Shown: in pieces, positions 29,870 to 38,381 of the stretch
How positions within the stretch are numbered: position 1 is the stretch's first letter
Layout of the letters: the number at the start of each line of letters is the position of its first letter
Origin: Mangrovicella endophytica
Lineage (GTDB): Bacteria > Pseudomonadota > Alphaproteobacteria > Rhizobiales > Rhizobiaceae
DNA length: 64,000 bases
Assembly: GCF_002893625.1 (NCBI RefSeq)
Contig: NZ_PKMZ01000001.1
Span: 620,001-684,000, forward strand
Reading direction: 5' to 3'
Position numbers and translations under genes: made by a program
The notes under the pieces: generated by a model
Databases searched by the model: none
Told to the model about the DNA's origin: nothing
What the model saw: only the letters and a program-made list of their open reading frames with translations

Positions 29870-29942
29870 AGTCAGCGGCTGCAATACTGCTTCACGGCTG
29901 AAGCGCCTCTGCGCTATCACCCTTGCCGTGCATCCCTGAGAG

Positions 29943-29963
29943 TAGTAGCAATAGCAGCAACGA
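29943..29963. promoter_or_regulatory. Operator O2 of the TrmB-type regulon
   Basis: TAGTAGC-N7-GCAACGA, one mismatch per half-site relative to TAGTTGC-N7-GCAACTA, with the same 7-nt spacer. It ends 28 bp before the start of the enolase-superfamily gene. Confidence 0.6.
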
Positions 29964-29991
29964 AATAGCAGCTGACGATCCGGGAGAGGGC

Positions 29992-31065
29992 ATGACCGTT
30001 CGAAGGGTAACGCTGAAGCGCCTGGAGTTGCCGCTCGTGCGGCCCTACCGGTTGTCTTACCGGACGTTCGAGACCTTCGAGCCCTTCATGGTGGAGGTTG
30101 AGGACGGCGACGGACAGGTCGCCGTGTCGGATGCCCACATCTCGCCCGGGTCGAGCGCCGAGACGCGCGCGGGCGGCTGGCGCTTCCTCGAAGAGCGGAT
30201 CCCCCGCATCATCGGTCAGTCAGCCGCAGACGCTCAGGCGATCATCTTGGCAGACTTCGAGACGAGCAAGGTCGCGACCACCGCTCTGGTGACCGCGCTG
30301 GAACTCCTCGATCGCACGCCCTTCGTCACCATCCGCGAGCCGGCGCGGCTGCCACTCCTGACGCCCGTCAATGCGCTGGAGCCCGATGCCATTGCCGCCG
30401 AGATCGAGGGCTGGCTGGCGAAGGGCTTCCGCACCTTCAAGGTCAAGGTCGGCAAGGACGTGGAGGCCGACTTGGCGCGCGTGGCAGCGATCCGCTCGGC
30501 TGTCGGCGCTCAAGGAACGCTGCGGCTCGATGCCAATCGCGCCTTCAGCCGTGACGACGCGCTCCGCTTCGTCGAAGGCCTCGATCCCGCGGGCATCGAA
30601 CTGTTCGAGCAGCCCTGCGATGCCGACGACTGGGACGCCAATGCCGCCGTAGCCTCGCGCTCGCCGGTGCCGCTGATGCTGGACGAGCCGATCTGCACGC
30701 TGGCCGATATCCGCCGCGCCGGGACACTCGGCAATGTCGGCTTCTGCAAGCTGAAGCTGAAGCGGTTCGGCAGCCTCGCACGCCTCGCCGAGGGCCTCGA
30801 GGCGGTGCGCGAGAACGGCATGGAGCCGGTGCTCGGCGACGGCCTCGGCAGCGAGTTGCACAACTGGCTGGAAGCGTGCGTCGCCAAGGATCTGATCCGC
30901 AATGCCGGCGAGTTCAACGGCTTCCTGAAGCCCCGCGAGCGCCTGTTCGCGAACCCAATGCCGTTCGAGGCGGGCGCGATCGTGCTGCCCGCCGGCTACG
31001 CGCCGAAGCTCGATCCGCAGACGATCGAGGCGGCCACCCGCGAGACGCGGACCTTTCAAGCCTGA
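29992..31065 (+). CDS. Enolase-superfamily enzyme (muconate-lactonizing subgroup)
   Basis: 357-residue protein with the enolase-superfamily capping domain (1-125) and barrel. The catalytic KxK is FKVKVG (about Lys150, Lys152). Metal ligands fall in LRLDANRAF (Asp near 179), ELFEQP (Glu near 206) and LMLDEPI (Asp or Glu near 231). A lysine pair in FCKLKLKRFG near 254 takes the place of the His-Asp of the mandelate racemase group, so it belongs with muconate cycloisomerases, succinylbenzoate synthases and epimerases. ATG 29992 follows GGGAGAGGG. It heads an operon with the carboxyltransferase (15-bp gap) and the acyl-CoA ligase. Its reaction may be a racemisation or cycloisomerisation of the pathway acid. 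Confidence 0.75.
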   Translation: MTVRRVTLKRLELPLVRPYRLSYRTFETFEPFMVEVEDGDGQVAVSDAHISPGSSAETRAGGWRFLEERIPRIIGQSAADAQAIILADFETSKVATTALVTALELLDRTPFVTIREPARLPLLTPVNALEPDAIAAEIEGWLAKGFRTFKVKVGKDVEADLARVAAIRSAVGAQGTLRLDANRAFSRDDALRFVEGLDPAGIELFEQPCDADDWDANAAVASRSPVPLMLDEPICTLADIRRAGTLGNVGFCKLKLKRFGSLARLAEGLEAVRENGMEPVLGDGLGSELHNWLEACVAKDLIRNAGEFNGFLKPRERLFANPMPFEAGAIVLPAGYAPKLDPQTIEAATRETRTFQA

Positions 31066-31080
31066 TACCGGGAGGACACC

Positions 31081-32616
31081 ATGGCCCATGCAGCCCTGAT
31101 GGAGGCGCTCGACCAGCGGCGGCAGAAGGCTGCCGCCATGGGCGGCGAGGCCAAGCTCGCCAAGCGCCGCGAGCGCGGTCAGCTCAATGCGCAGGAGCGC
31201 CTCGATGCGCTCGTCGATCCCGACAGCTTCTTCGAGGTCGGCCTGCTCGGCGCTTCGGGCGTCTTCGAGGCCGATGTGGATGCAACGCCGCGTGACGGCA
31301 AGCTGACCGGCTTCGCTCGTATCGAGGGGCGGGACGTCGGCGTGGTGGTCAACGAGTTCACCACCAAAGGCGCCTCGACCAGCGCCACCAACTCCAAGAA
31401 GATGGGCTACATCCGCAAGACCTGCACCGAGCGCGGTCTGCCCTTCGTTCATATCGGCGAATCCACTGGCGCACGGTTGCCCGATGCCATGGGCTCCAAG
31501 GGCATGGGCCAGCTGCTCGGCAACGACGTCACGCAGTTCAAGCGCATGCGCGACACGCCTTGGGTCGCGGCGGCGCTCGACACCTCCTTCGGCTCCTCTG
31601 CCTGGCTCTGCTGCTGCTCCGATTTCACGGTGATGCGCAAGGGCTCGATCATGTCGGTGTCGAGCCCGCGCCTTGTCTCCATGGCGATCGGCGAGAAGGT
31701 GGATCTGGAGGAGCTCGGCGGCTGGCGCATCCATGCCGAGCAGACCGGTCTGATCGACCAGTTCGTCGATACCGACGAGGAGGCGATGGCCGCCATCCGC
31801 ACCTTCCTCTCCTACATGCCCTCGCATAATGGCGAACTGCCGCCGGAGGCGCCGGTCAGCGAAGGTTCGGGCGAGAACCAGGAGGCGATCCTCGACATCG
31901 TCCCGGAGAAGCGCACGCAGGTCTACAACATGAAGAAGATCATCGAGCTGATCTTCGATCGCGGCAGCTACTTCGAGATGAAGCCGCGCTTCGGCAAATC
32001 GGCGACGGTCGGCCTGGCGCGGCTGGAGGGCAAGGTCGTCGGCGTCATCGCCAACAACCCGCAGGTCGGCGGCGGCGCGCTGTCGGCGGAGGCCTGCCGC
32101 AAGATCATCGAATTCACCGTCCTCTGCGACTCCTTCAACGTGCCGATCATCCGGCTGATGGACACGCCGGGCTTCGTGGTCGGCACGGACGCCGAACGCC
32201 GCGGTGCCCCCGGCCACATCATGAACTTCATGAACGCCACCTGCATGACCACGGTCCCGCAGGTCACGGTGATCTGCCGCAAGGCCTATGGCCGCGCCTA
32301 TGTCGCCATGGGCGGCGGCGCGCACAACGACGCCATGATCGCCTGGCCGATGGCCGAGGTCTCCTTCATGGATCCGGTCTTCGCGACCTCGATCGTCCAC
32401 AACAAGACCCCTGGCGACGAAGGCTTCGAGGATGCGCTGGCGCACATCCAGAAGAACCTCGAGGTCTGGGACATGGCGCGGATCTTCTCCGCGCAGGACG
32501 TGATCAAGCCGCAGGAAACCCGCGCCTATCTGGTTCGCATGCTCGACATCCAGCGGCGCCGGCGCACCGGCGGCGTCGGCCAGCATCTGATGCGCACCTG
32601 GCCGACGAGCTACTGA
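31081..32616 (+). CDS. Acyl-CoA carboxylase carboxyltransferase subunit (PccB-type)
   Basis: 511-residue carboxyltransferase with the two crotonase-like halves of propionyl/methylcrotonyl-CoA carboxylase beta subunits. The N-half has KRRERGQLNAQERLDALVDPDSFFEVG and the acyl-CoA pocket FVHIGESTGARLPD. The C-half has VVGVIANNPQVGGGALSAEACRKIIEFTVLCDSFNVPIIRLMDTPGFVVG and AYVAMGGGAHNDAMIAWPMAEVSFMDP. It should accept carboxyl-biotin from the small BCCP at 37199, charged by the biotin carboxylase at 35823. The acyl-CoA cannot be predicted. The ligase gene follows after 11 bp. Confidence 0.85.
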   Translation: MAHAALMEALDQRRQKAAAMGGEAKLAKRRERGQLNAQERLDALVDPDSFFEVGLLGASGVFEADVDATPRDGKLTGFARIEGRDVGVVVNEFTTKGASTSATNSKKMGYIRKTCTERGLPFVHIGESTGARLPDAMGSKGMGQLLGNDVTQFKRMRDTPWVAAALDTSFGSSAWLCCCSDFTVMRKGSIMSVSSPRLVSMAIGEKVDLEELGGWRIHAEQTGLIDQFVDTDEEAMAAIRTFLSYMPSHNGELPPEAPVSEGSGENQEAILDIVPEKRTQVYNMKKIIELIFDRGSYFEMKPRFGKSATVGLARLEGKVVGVIANNPQVGGGALSAEACRKIIEFTVLCDSFNVPIIRLMDTPGFVVGTDAERRGAPGHIMNFMNATCMTTVPQVTVICRKAYGRAYVAMGGGAHNDAMIAWPMAEVSFMDPVFATSIVHNKTPGDEGFEDALAHIQKNLEVWDMARIFSAQDVIKPQETRAYLVRMLDIQRRRRTGGVGQHLMRTWPTSY

Positions 32617-32627
32617 GGAGAGCGGCA

Positions 32628-34829
32628 ATGAACGTCCATGACATGAAGCTGCCGGCTCAGCTGATCGCCAAGGCGCGTGCCGAGGGGCGCAGCGCGCTGC
32701 CCGAGGGCGACGGCAAGGCGCTGCTCTCCCATTTCGGCATCCGCACGCCGCAGTCCGTAGTCGTGCGCGACGCTGCGGAGGCGAGGGTCCGCGCGGCCGC
32801 GATGACGGGGCCGTTCGTTGCCAAGGTGGTCTCGCCCGACATTCTCCACAAGTCGGATGCCGGCGGCGTCAGCCTCCATCTGGCCGACGGTGATGCCGTC
32901 GCGGCCGCGATAGAGCGAATGGCGGGGTTGCCGAAGATCGCCTCCGCCCGGATCGACGGCTGGCTGGTGGAGGAGATGATACCAGCCGGCCAGGAGATGG
33001 TGATCGGCGCGCTGCGCGATCCGCAGTTCGGCCCGATGGTGATGGTGGGGCTCGGCGGCATCTTTGTCGAAGTGCTGCGCGACGTCGCCTTCCGCATCTG
33101 TCCCGTCACGCAAGCCGAGGCACGCGACACGCTGGCGGAGCTGAAGGGCGCGGCCCTCCTGCGCGGCGCCCGCGGTCATGCGGCCGTGGACGAAGCCGCC
33201 TTGGTCGATGCGATCCTGAAGATCGGCGGCGAAGATGGTCTGCTGATGACCTTGTCGGACGAGATCGCGGAGGTCGACATCAACCCGTTGATCGTGTCGG
33301 GATCCGGCGCGGTCGCGGCGGATGCGCGCTTCATCCTGACCCCGGCGGTCGAGCCAGGAACAGACGCAGACGCGGACGTATCCCGCCGCTCCGCGCTGGA
33401 CGAGTTTCGCCCGCTGTTCGAGCCGCAAACCGTCGCGGTGCTCGGCGCCTCCACCAAGGATGTCGCCATCGCCAACACCTTCATCCGGCGGATGAAGAGT
33501 TTTGGCTATGCCGGCGAAATCTATCCGATCCACCCGCAGGCCGACGAGATCGAGGGCTTCAAGGCCTATCCCTCGCTGGCCGAGACGCCGCGGCCGGTCG
33601 ACTACGCCTATGTCGCCATCGGCGCCCAGCGCATCCCCGATGCGCTGCTGGCGGCGGATGGCCGCTGCCGCATTGCGCAGGTCATTTCCTCCGGCTTCGG
33701 CGAGGTGGAGGAGGGGCGCGAGCTCGAACGGGAGCTGATCCAGAAGGCGCGGCAGGCGAAGGTGCGTGTGCTCGGGCCGAACTGCCTCGGCACCTACTCG
33801 CCGCGTGGCGGCCTGACCTTCCCCTCCGATGCACCGACGGAGGTCGGGCGCATCGGCGTCGTGTCGCAGTCCGGCGGCCTATCCACTGACATCGTCAAGC
33901 GCGGCCAGTGGCGGGGCCTGCGCTTCAGCGGTCTCGTGACGATCGGCAACAGCGCCGACGTCAAGCCGCACGAGCTGGTCGAATACTATCTCGACGATCC
34001 CCAGACGGACGCCATTGGCATCTACATGGAGGACGTGAAGGAAGGGCGTGCCTTCTTCGATCTCCTGCGTTCGGCCAAGGCAACCAAGCCGGTGGTGATC
34101 CTGAAGGGTGGCCGCTCCGCGCAGGGGCGGCTTGCGGCGGCCTCCCACACCGGCGCGCTTGCCGGCAGCGACAGCGCCTGGACGGCGCTGGAACAGCAGG
34201 CGCCCGTCCTGCTCGTCTCCACCGTCGATGCCTTCATCGACACGCTTCTGATGCTGCAGCATGCGACGCTGCGGCCCGAGCGCCCGACCAAGGCCGTGAC
34301 GCTGTTCGGCAATGGCGGCGGCTCCAGCGTCCTTGGCACCGACATCTTTGCCGAGGTCGGCCTGGACGTTTCGCCCTACGGGGACGCGGCACGCTTGCCG
34401 CTGGAAGCCATGAAGCTGCCGCCCGGCACCAGCGTCGCCAATCCGATCGACACACCCGTCCGCACTCTGCAGGAGAAGGATGGCTGGGTCGCCGGCGAGA
34501 TCCTCGACATCGTCTATGACAAGGCGCAGCCGGATGCGATCGCGATGCATCTCAATCTGGCGGCCTTTGTCGGCCGGGGCAGCGTCGATCCGATCGACAA
34601 TCTCTTTGCCGTCGTGGAGGAAACCCAAGCCAAGTGGCCCGGCCGGGCCCATTTCGCCCTGGCGCTGCGGACCGATGGCTCGCCGGAGCTCGACGAGCGC
34701 CGGCGCCGCTACCGGGAAAAGGCGCGGGCGGTGAACGTCGCCGTCTTCGACGAAATTCCGGCCATGGCGCGTGCGCTCGCCGGCGTCGGGCATCTGGAGC
34801 GGCGGCTTGCCGCCCGGAAGGATCCCTAG
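32628..34829 (+). CDS. ADP-forming acyl-CoA ligase (acetate-CoA ligase family)
   Basis: 733-residue nucleoside-diphosphate-forming acid-CoA ligase. The N-terminal ATP-grasp part (FVAKVVSPDILHKSDAGGVSLHL, VMVGLGGIFVEVLRDVAFRICP, EVDINPLIV, about 10-235) precedes the CoA-binding domain (AVLGASTKD near 270, IYPIHPQADEIEGFKAYPS). The succinyl-CoA-ligase-like part follows (GVVSQSGGLS, then SHTGALAGSD with the phospho-His near 510). The subunit order is thus ATP-grasp first. It would make the CoA ester of the imported acid. The stop TAG overlaps the stop of the convergent regulator gene within the shared tetramer CTAG (34826-34829). Confidence 0.85.
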   Translation: MNVHDMKLPAQLIAKARAEGRSALPEGDGKALLSHFGIRTPQSVVVRDAAEARVRAAAMTGPFVAKVVSPDILHKSDAGGVSLHLADGDAVAAAIERMAGLPKIASARIDGWLVEEMIPAGQEMVIGALRDPQFGPMVMVGLGGIFVEVLRDVAFRICPVTQAEARDTLAELKGAALLRGARGHAAVDEAALVDAILKIGGEDGLLMTLSDEIAEVDINPLIVSGSGAVAADARFILTPAVEPGTDADADVSRRSALDEFRPLFEPQTVAVLGASTKDVAIANTFIRRMKSFGYAGEIYPIHPQADEIEGFKAYPSLAETPRPVDYAYVAIGAQRIPDALLAADGRCRIAQVISSGFGEVEEGRELERELIQKARQAKVRVLGPNCLGTYSPRGGLTFPSDAPTEVGRIGVVSQSGGLSTDIVKRGQWRGLRFSGLVTIGNSADVKPHELVEYYLDDPQTDAIGIYMEDVKEGRAFFDLLRSAKATKPVVILKGGRSAQGRLAAASHTGALAGSDSAWTALEQQAPVLLVSTVDAFIDTLLMLQHATLRPERPTKAVTLFGNGGGSSVLGTDIFAEVGLDVSPYGDAARLPLEAMKLPPGTSVANPIDTPVRTLQEKDGWVAGEILDIVYDKAQPDAIAMHLNLAAFVGRGSVDPIDNLFAVVEETQAKWPGRAHFALALRTDGSPELDERRRRYREKARAVNVAVFDEIPAMARALAGVGHLERRLAARKDP

Positions 34830-35734
34830 GCCGCAGTCTCGGCCGGTGAAGGGGGCTCGACCGCGTCGAGCCCCGTCCGCTGCATGAAGGACCGCTGCTG
34901 TTCCGGCGAGAAGTAGGCGAGGCGCAGGTCGCGCAGATAGGGGCCGAACTCGGCATCGATCTGCGGCCCGAAGCGCGCGAAGATCTCTGCCATGTAGTAG
35001 TCGTGCCGGATCAGCGAGCCGGCCATGGTAACCACCGGGCGGCTGCGCGTCGTGGCGGCCGTCACTTCCTTGTCGAAGGCCGCCGTCAGCATCTCCTCGT
35101 GATCCACCGCCAGTGTGAACAGGTTGTCGGCCGTGCCCATGCGCACGCCGTTGCCCTCATGAATGTAGACCCGACAGTTCTCGGTGAAGCGGAATTCATC
35201 GGCATCGAAGCCGAACAGGACGATCAGCGTCTCGACGCCACGTTCGGCGGCGGCGCGGATCGCCTCCTTGTGCCGGCGCAGCACATCGTCCGCCGCCTTG
35301 ATCCAGAGCGTACGACGGCAATCGTTGATCAGCGCGGCGATGCGGTCATGCACGGCCTCGTCGCCCTGCAGAGTCCACACATACTGGTCGTCGCGCGCCG
35401 GTGTCAGGCTCGACAGGCGGTCGGCCAGCGTCGAGCAGAGCGAGCGGGTCTGGCGCGAGATCGTCTCGAGAAGCTCCTGCGGATCGGCCGGCACGTATCG
35501 CACCGGGTTCTCGTTGACCGGCAGCACCGCACCGCGCTGCGCCAGGGCGTCGAGCGCATGGTAGGTGTTCGGCCGCGGAACGTTGGAACTCTTGGAGATC
35601 TCGTAGGCGGTTGCGGGGCTCTGGCGCAGCAGCTGCACATAGACGCGCGCTTCGTACTCGGTGAAGCCGAGCCGCTTCAGGTCGACCACCAGATCGCTGC
35701 TGGCTGTCTGCGTGACCGCGAGTTTGCCTGCCAT
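34826..35734 (-). CDS. TrmB-family transcriptional regulator
   Basis: 302-residue regulator. The N-terminal TrmB winged helix spans about residues 15-75 (LKRLGFTEYEARVYVQLLRQSPATAYEISKSSNVPRPNTYHALDAL) and is followed by a linker helix (LLETISRQTRSLCSTLADRLSSL) and a C-terminal effector domain with a PLD-like fold (VHDRIAALINDCRRTLWIKAADDVLRRHKEAIRAAAERGVETLIVLFG). TrmB proteins sense sugars or other small metabolites in archaea and some bacteria. ATG 35734 follows GAAGGAGA. It lies 88 bp downstream of the biotin carboxylase gene and so may be co-transcribed from the O3 promoter. It is the only regulator inside the operator-bearing block. Confidence 0.85.
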   Translation of the reverse strand: MAGKLAVTQTASSDLVVDLKRLGFTEYEARVYVQLLRQSPATAYEISKSSNVPRPNTYHALDALAQRGAVLPVNENPVRYVPADPQELLETISRQTRSLCSTLADRLSSLTPARDDQYVWTLQGDEAVHDRIAALINDCRRTLWIKAADDVLRRHKEAIRAAAERGVETLIVLFGFDADEFRFTENCRVYIHEGNGVRMGTADNLFTLAVDHEEMLTAAFDKEVTAATTRSRPVVTMAGSLIRHDYYMAEIFARFGPQIDAEFGPYLRDLRLAYFSPEQQRSFMQRTGLDAVEPPSPAETAA

Positions 35735-35822
35735 GCCCGTCTCCTTCACTGCTTCCCGATGTAGCAGCTTCGCCGGGCGCAACCAACGTCCGGCGATGGA
35801 GGGCGTCGCGGATGCGACGGCT

Positions 35823-37193
35823 TCAGGCTGCCAGGAGCCGCGCCTTTTCCGCTTCGATGAAGCCGGTATGGACGTCGCCGGCGGCAAAATCCGGATCGGC
35901 GAGGCAGGCGAGGAGGAAGTCGCGATTGGTGCGGATGCCCTCCACTTCGACCGCGCGCATCGCAGCGATCGCACGCTGGCGGGCAGCGTCGCGGCTCTCG
36001 CCCCAGACGATGATCTTGGCGATCATCGGATCATAGAACGGAGTGACCGTATCGCCCTCGCGATAGCCGCTGTCGATCCTGAGATCGGCGGCGGCGGCCG
36101 GCAGAGCGAAGCGCGTCAGCGGGCCGGGCGAGGGCATGAACATCTTGGCCGGGTTCTCGGCATAGAGACGGCACTCGATGGCGTGCCCCTTGGTGCGGAT
36201 CGCGTCCTGATCGACCGGTGCGAGCTGGCCGCGGGCAAGATCGATCTGCCAGGCGACGAGATCGACTGAGGTCACCATCTCGGTCACGGGGTGCTCGACC
36301 TGAATGCGCGTGTTCATCTCCAGGAAGAAGAACTCGAAGCTCTCGGCATCGACGATAAACTCGACCGTTCCGGCGCCGGAGTAGCGGGTGGCGCGGCAAA
36401 GGTCGACGGCGGCCTTCGCCATCGCCTGGCGCACGTCCTGCGGCAGACCCGGGGCAGGGCTCTCCTCGATCACCTTCTGGAAGCGGCGCTGCAGCGAGCA
36501 GTCCCGCTCGAACAGGTGCACGGCCTTGCCATTGCCGAAGCCGAAGACCTGGATCTCGATGTGGCGGGCCTTCGGCACGAAGCGCTCCAGGAACACGGCG
36601 CCGTTGTTGAAGCTCTTCTCGGCCATCGACTGCGTCGCCGCGACGGTCTCGACGAGCTTTTCGGCGGTGTCGACGCGGCGCATGCCGATGCCGCCGCCGC
36701 CGCCGGCCGCCTTCACGAGCAGCGGGTAGCCGACTGTCTCGGCAGCTTCGAGAAGACCGTCGGTGTCGCCGGTTTCGAAGCGGCGCGATCCCGGCACGAC
36801 GGGCACGCCAGCTGCCTGCGCGAGCATGCGCGCCTGCTGCTTGTCGCCCATCGCCCGGATGGTCTCCGGAGCCGGTCCGATCCAGGCGAGCCCCGCGTCG
36901 ATCACCGCCTGGGCGAAGGCCGCGTTCTCGGACAGGAAGCCGTAGCCGGGATGGATGGCATCGGCGCCGCTGTCGCGCGCTGCGGCGAGAACGGCGTCAA
37001 CCTTGAGATAGCTTTCCCGGGCCGGCGCCGGCCCCACGAGCACGGCTTCACCTGCCGCCTTCACATGCGCGGCGTCCCGATCGGCTTCCGAATAGATCCC
37101 GACGCTGGCGATGCCGAGCCGCTCGCAGCTGCGCATCACCCGCAGCGCGATCTCGCCGCGATTGGCAACGAGAACCTTGCTGATCTCCGGCAT
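35823..37193 (-). CDS. Biotin carboxylase subunit (AccC-type)
   Basis: 456-residue ATP-grasp biotin carboxylase without an attached biotin domain. Motifs: VLVANRGEIALRVMRSCERLGI, HPGYGFLSENAAFA, the glycine-rich ATP loop VKAAGGGGGIGMRRV, the catalytic FLEMNTRIQVEHPVTEMVT and the C-terminal VTPFYDPMIAKIIVWG. It carboxylates the separate 73-residue BCCP encoded 5 bp upstream, using bicarbonate and ATP. This is likely a second, catabolic AccC rather than the housekeeping one, since the usual accB partner is replaced by a mini-BCCP and the genes sit in a catabolic block. Confidence 0.88.
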   Translation of the reverse strand: MPEISKVLVANRGEIALRVMRSCERLGIASVGIYSEADRDAAHVKAAGEAVLVGPAPARESYLKVDAVLAAARDSGADAIHPGYGFLSENAAFAQAVIDAGLAWIGPAPETIRAMGDKQQARMLAQAAGVPVVPGSRRFETGDTDGLLEAAETVGYPLLVKAAGGGGGIGMRRVDTAEKLVETVAATQSMAEKSFNNGAVFLERFVPKARHIEIQVFGFGNGKAVHLFERDCSLQRRFQKVIEESPAPGLPQDVRQAMAKAAVDLCRATRYSGAGTVEFIVDAESFEFFFLEMNTRIQVEHPVTEMVTSVDLVAWQIDLARGQLAPVDQDAIRTKGHAIECRLYAENPAKMFMPSPGPLTRFALPAAAADLRIDSGYREGDTVTPFYDPMIAKIIVWGESRDAARQRAIAAMRAVEVEGIRTNRDFLLACLADPDFAAGDVHTGFIEAEKARLLAA

Positions 37194-37198
37194 CCGTC

Positions 37199-37420
37199 TC
37201 AGGCCTCGATCCTGGCGACGACGGTGCCTTCGGTCACCGTATCACCCTCTGCCACCAGGATCTCGACGAGACGCCCATCTTCAGGGGCAGCCACCGGAAT
37301 CTCCATCTTCATCGATTCCAGGATCAGGATCGCACCATCCTCCTCGATCGAGTCGCCGACGCCCACGACGATCTTCCAGACATTTCCGGTGATTTCGGTC
37401 TTCACGTCGACGATGGCCAT
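37199..37420 (-). CDS. Minimal biotin carboxyl carrier protein
   Basis: A 73-residue stand-alone biotinyl domain with the modification site ESMKM (Lys38) and the flanking glycines (TGNVWKIVVGVGD, EGDTVTEGTVVARI) of lipoyl/biotinyl domains. It lacks the N-terminal extension and Pro/Ala linker of AccB. ATG 37420 is chosen since the domain begins there; the frame is open further upstream without similarity. It is the first gene of the leftward unit and lies 72 bp from operator O3. Confidence 0.88.
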   Translation of the reverse strand: MAIVDVKTEITGNVWKIVVGVGDSIEEDGAILILESMKMEIPVAAPEDGRLVEILVAEGDTVTEGTVVARIEA

Positions 37421-37491
37421 GCCGATGCTTCTCCCTGTGTCATCTCGTGTTCGCGACTTTGCGTCTTGACGTGCAGCATAATCCGCCATGA

Positions 37492-37512
37492 TAGTAGCTG
37501 CAATAGCAACAA
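37492..37512. promoter_or_regulatory. Operator O3 in the divergent BCCP / hydratase promoter region
   Basis: TAGTAGC-N7-GCAACAA, one mismatch per half-site from TAGTTGC-N7-GCAACTA, with the same 7-nt spacer. It sits between the leftward BCCP-biotin carboxylase unit and the rightward hydratase-SDR unit, so it could control both. Confidence 0.6.
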
Positions 37513-37538
37513 CTAAAATGCCGATGGGAGGAACGACC

Positions 37539-38381
37539 GTGCCGAGCTACGAGGAGTGGAAGGGCAAGACGCTCGAGCTGGAGGAGCGCTGCGACGCCTG
37601 GCCGCTTCGTGCGCTGCAGGCCCTTCTTGATCGCAGCAGCGAGGTTGAAGAGGGCGCTCCGATCCTGCCGCTCGCCCACTGGGTCTACTTTCCGCCGCTG
37701 GCGCCGCAGTCGCGGATCGGCTCCGATGGTCATCCGCAGCGCGGCGACTTCCTGCCCCCTCTGCCGCAGCCGCGCCGCATGTGGGCGGCCAGCGACATCA
37801 GCTTCCTCGCCCCGATGCGCATCGGCCAGCGTCTGAAGAAGATCGCTCGGATCGACGACATCGCGGAGAAGTCGGGAAAGTCCGGCACGCTGGTCTTCGT
37901 CACGGTGAGCAACCGCTACGAGGCGAACGGGCAGGGGCTTCTGGAGGAGCGGCAGACGCTGGTCTACCGCGACGACCCGGCACCCGGCGAAGCACCGCCG
38001 CCGCCAAAGCCGGCGCCCACGAACGCCGCCTGGAGCCAGGAGGTCGAACCCGACCCAGTGCTGCTGTTCCGCTACTCCGCGGCGACCTTCAACGGCCACC
38101 GCATCCATTACGACGCGCCCTATGCCAGTTCGGTCGAGGGCTATCCGGCGCCGGTGGTGCACGGGCAGCTCACGGCGACGCTGATGCTGCTCGCCTGTCT
38201 CGACGCCAATCCGGGTCTCCAGCCGCGGCGCTTCTCCTTTCGGGCGGTCCGGCCGATCTTCTCCGGTGACCGCTATTTCGTGGAGGGGGCGCCGGCGGAG
38301 GAGTCGGGCACCTTCAAGCTATGGGCGCGTGATGCCGACGGAGCGCTGGCCATGACGGCCGACCTGGAGGCAACGTCGTGA
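37539..38381 (+). CDS. HTD2/mesaconyl-CoA hydratase-type hotdog hydratase
   Basis: 280-residue double-hotdog protein of the FAS1-like dehydratase/MaoC type related to mesaconyl-C4-CoA and 3-methylfumaryl-CoA hydratases. The N-half has PLRALQALLDR and HWVYFPPLAPQSRIGSDGHPQRGDFLPPLP. The C-half has LLFRYSAATFNGHRIHYDAPYA, carrying the likely catalytic Asn-His pair, and PAPVVHGQLTATLML. It would hydrate an enoyl-CoA diacid. Several in-frame ATGs lie close by, one of them within the operator; GTG 37539 is preferred because GGGAGG lies 7 nt upstream. Its stop overlaps the next start as GTGA. Confidence 0.78.
   Translation: MPSYEEWKGKTLELEERCDAWPLRALQALLDRSSEVEEGAPILPLAHWVYFPPLAPQSRIGSDGHPQRGDFLPPLPQPRRMWAASDISFLAPMRIGQRLKKIARIDDIAEKSGKSGTLVFVTVSNRYEANGQGLLEERQTLVYRDDPAPGEAPPPPKPAPTNAAWSQEVEPDPVLLFRYSAATFNGHRIHYDAPYASSVEGYPAPVVHGQLTATLMLLACLDANPGLQPRRFSFRAVRPIFSGDRYFVEGAPAEESGTFKLWARDADGALAMTADLEATS

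Noticed and set aside
30220-32628. Long open frame (802 codons) on the - strand opposite the enolase-type and carboxyltransferase genes
   Set aside because: Composition is typical of reverse-strand shadows and the + strand genes have intact catalytic motifs.
35762-35785. Possible fifth operator upstream of the TrmB gene (TAGCAGC ... GCAACCA)
   Set aside because: The spacer is 10 rather than 7 nt and both arms have mismatches. It may be chance, and autoregulation through 37492 is a simpler idea.
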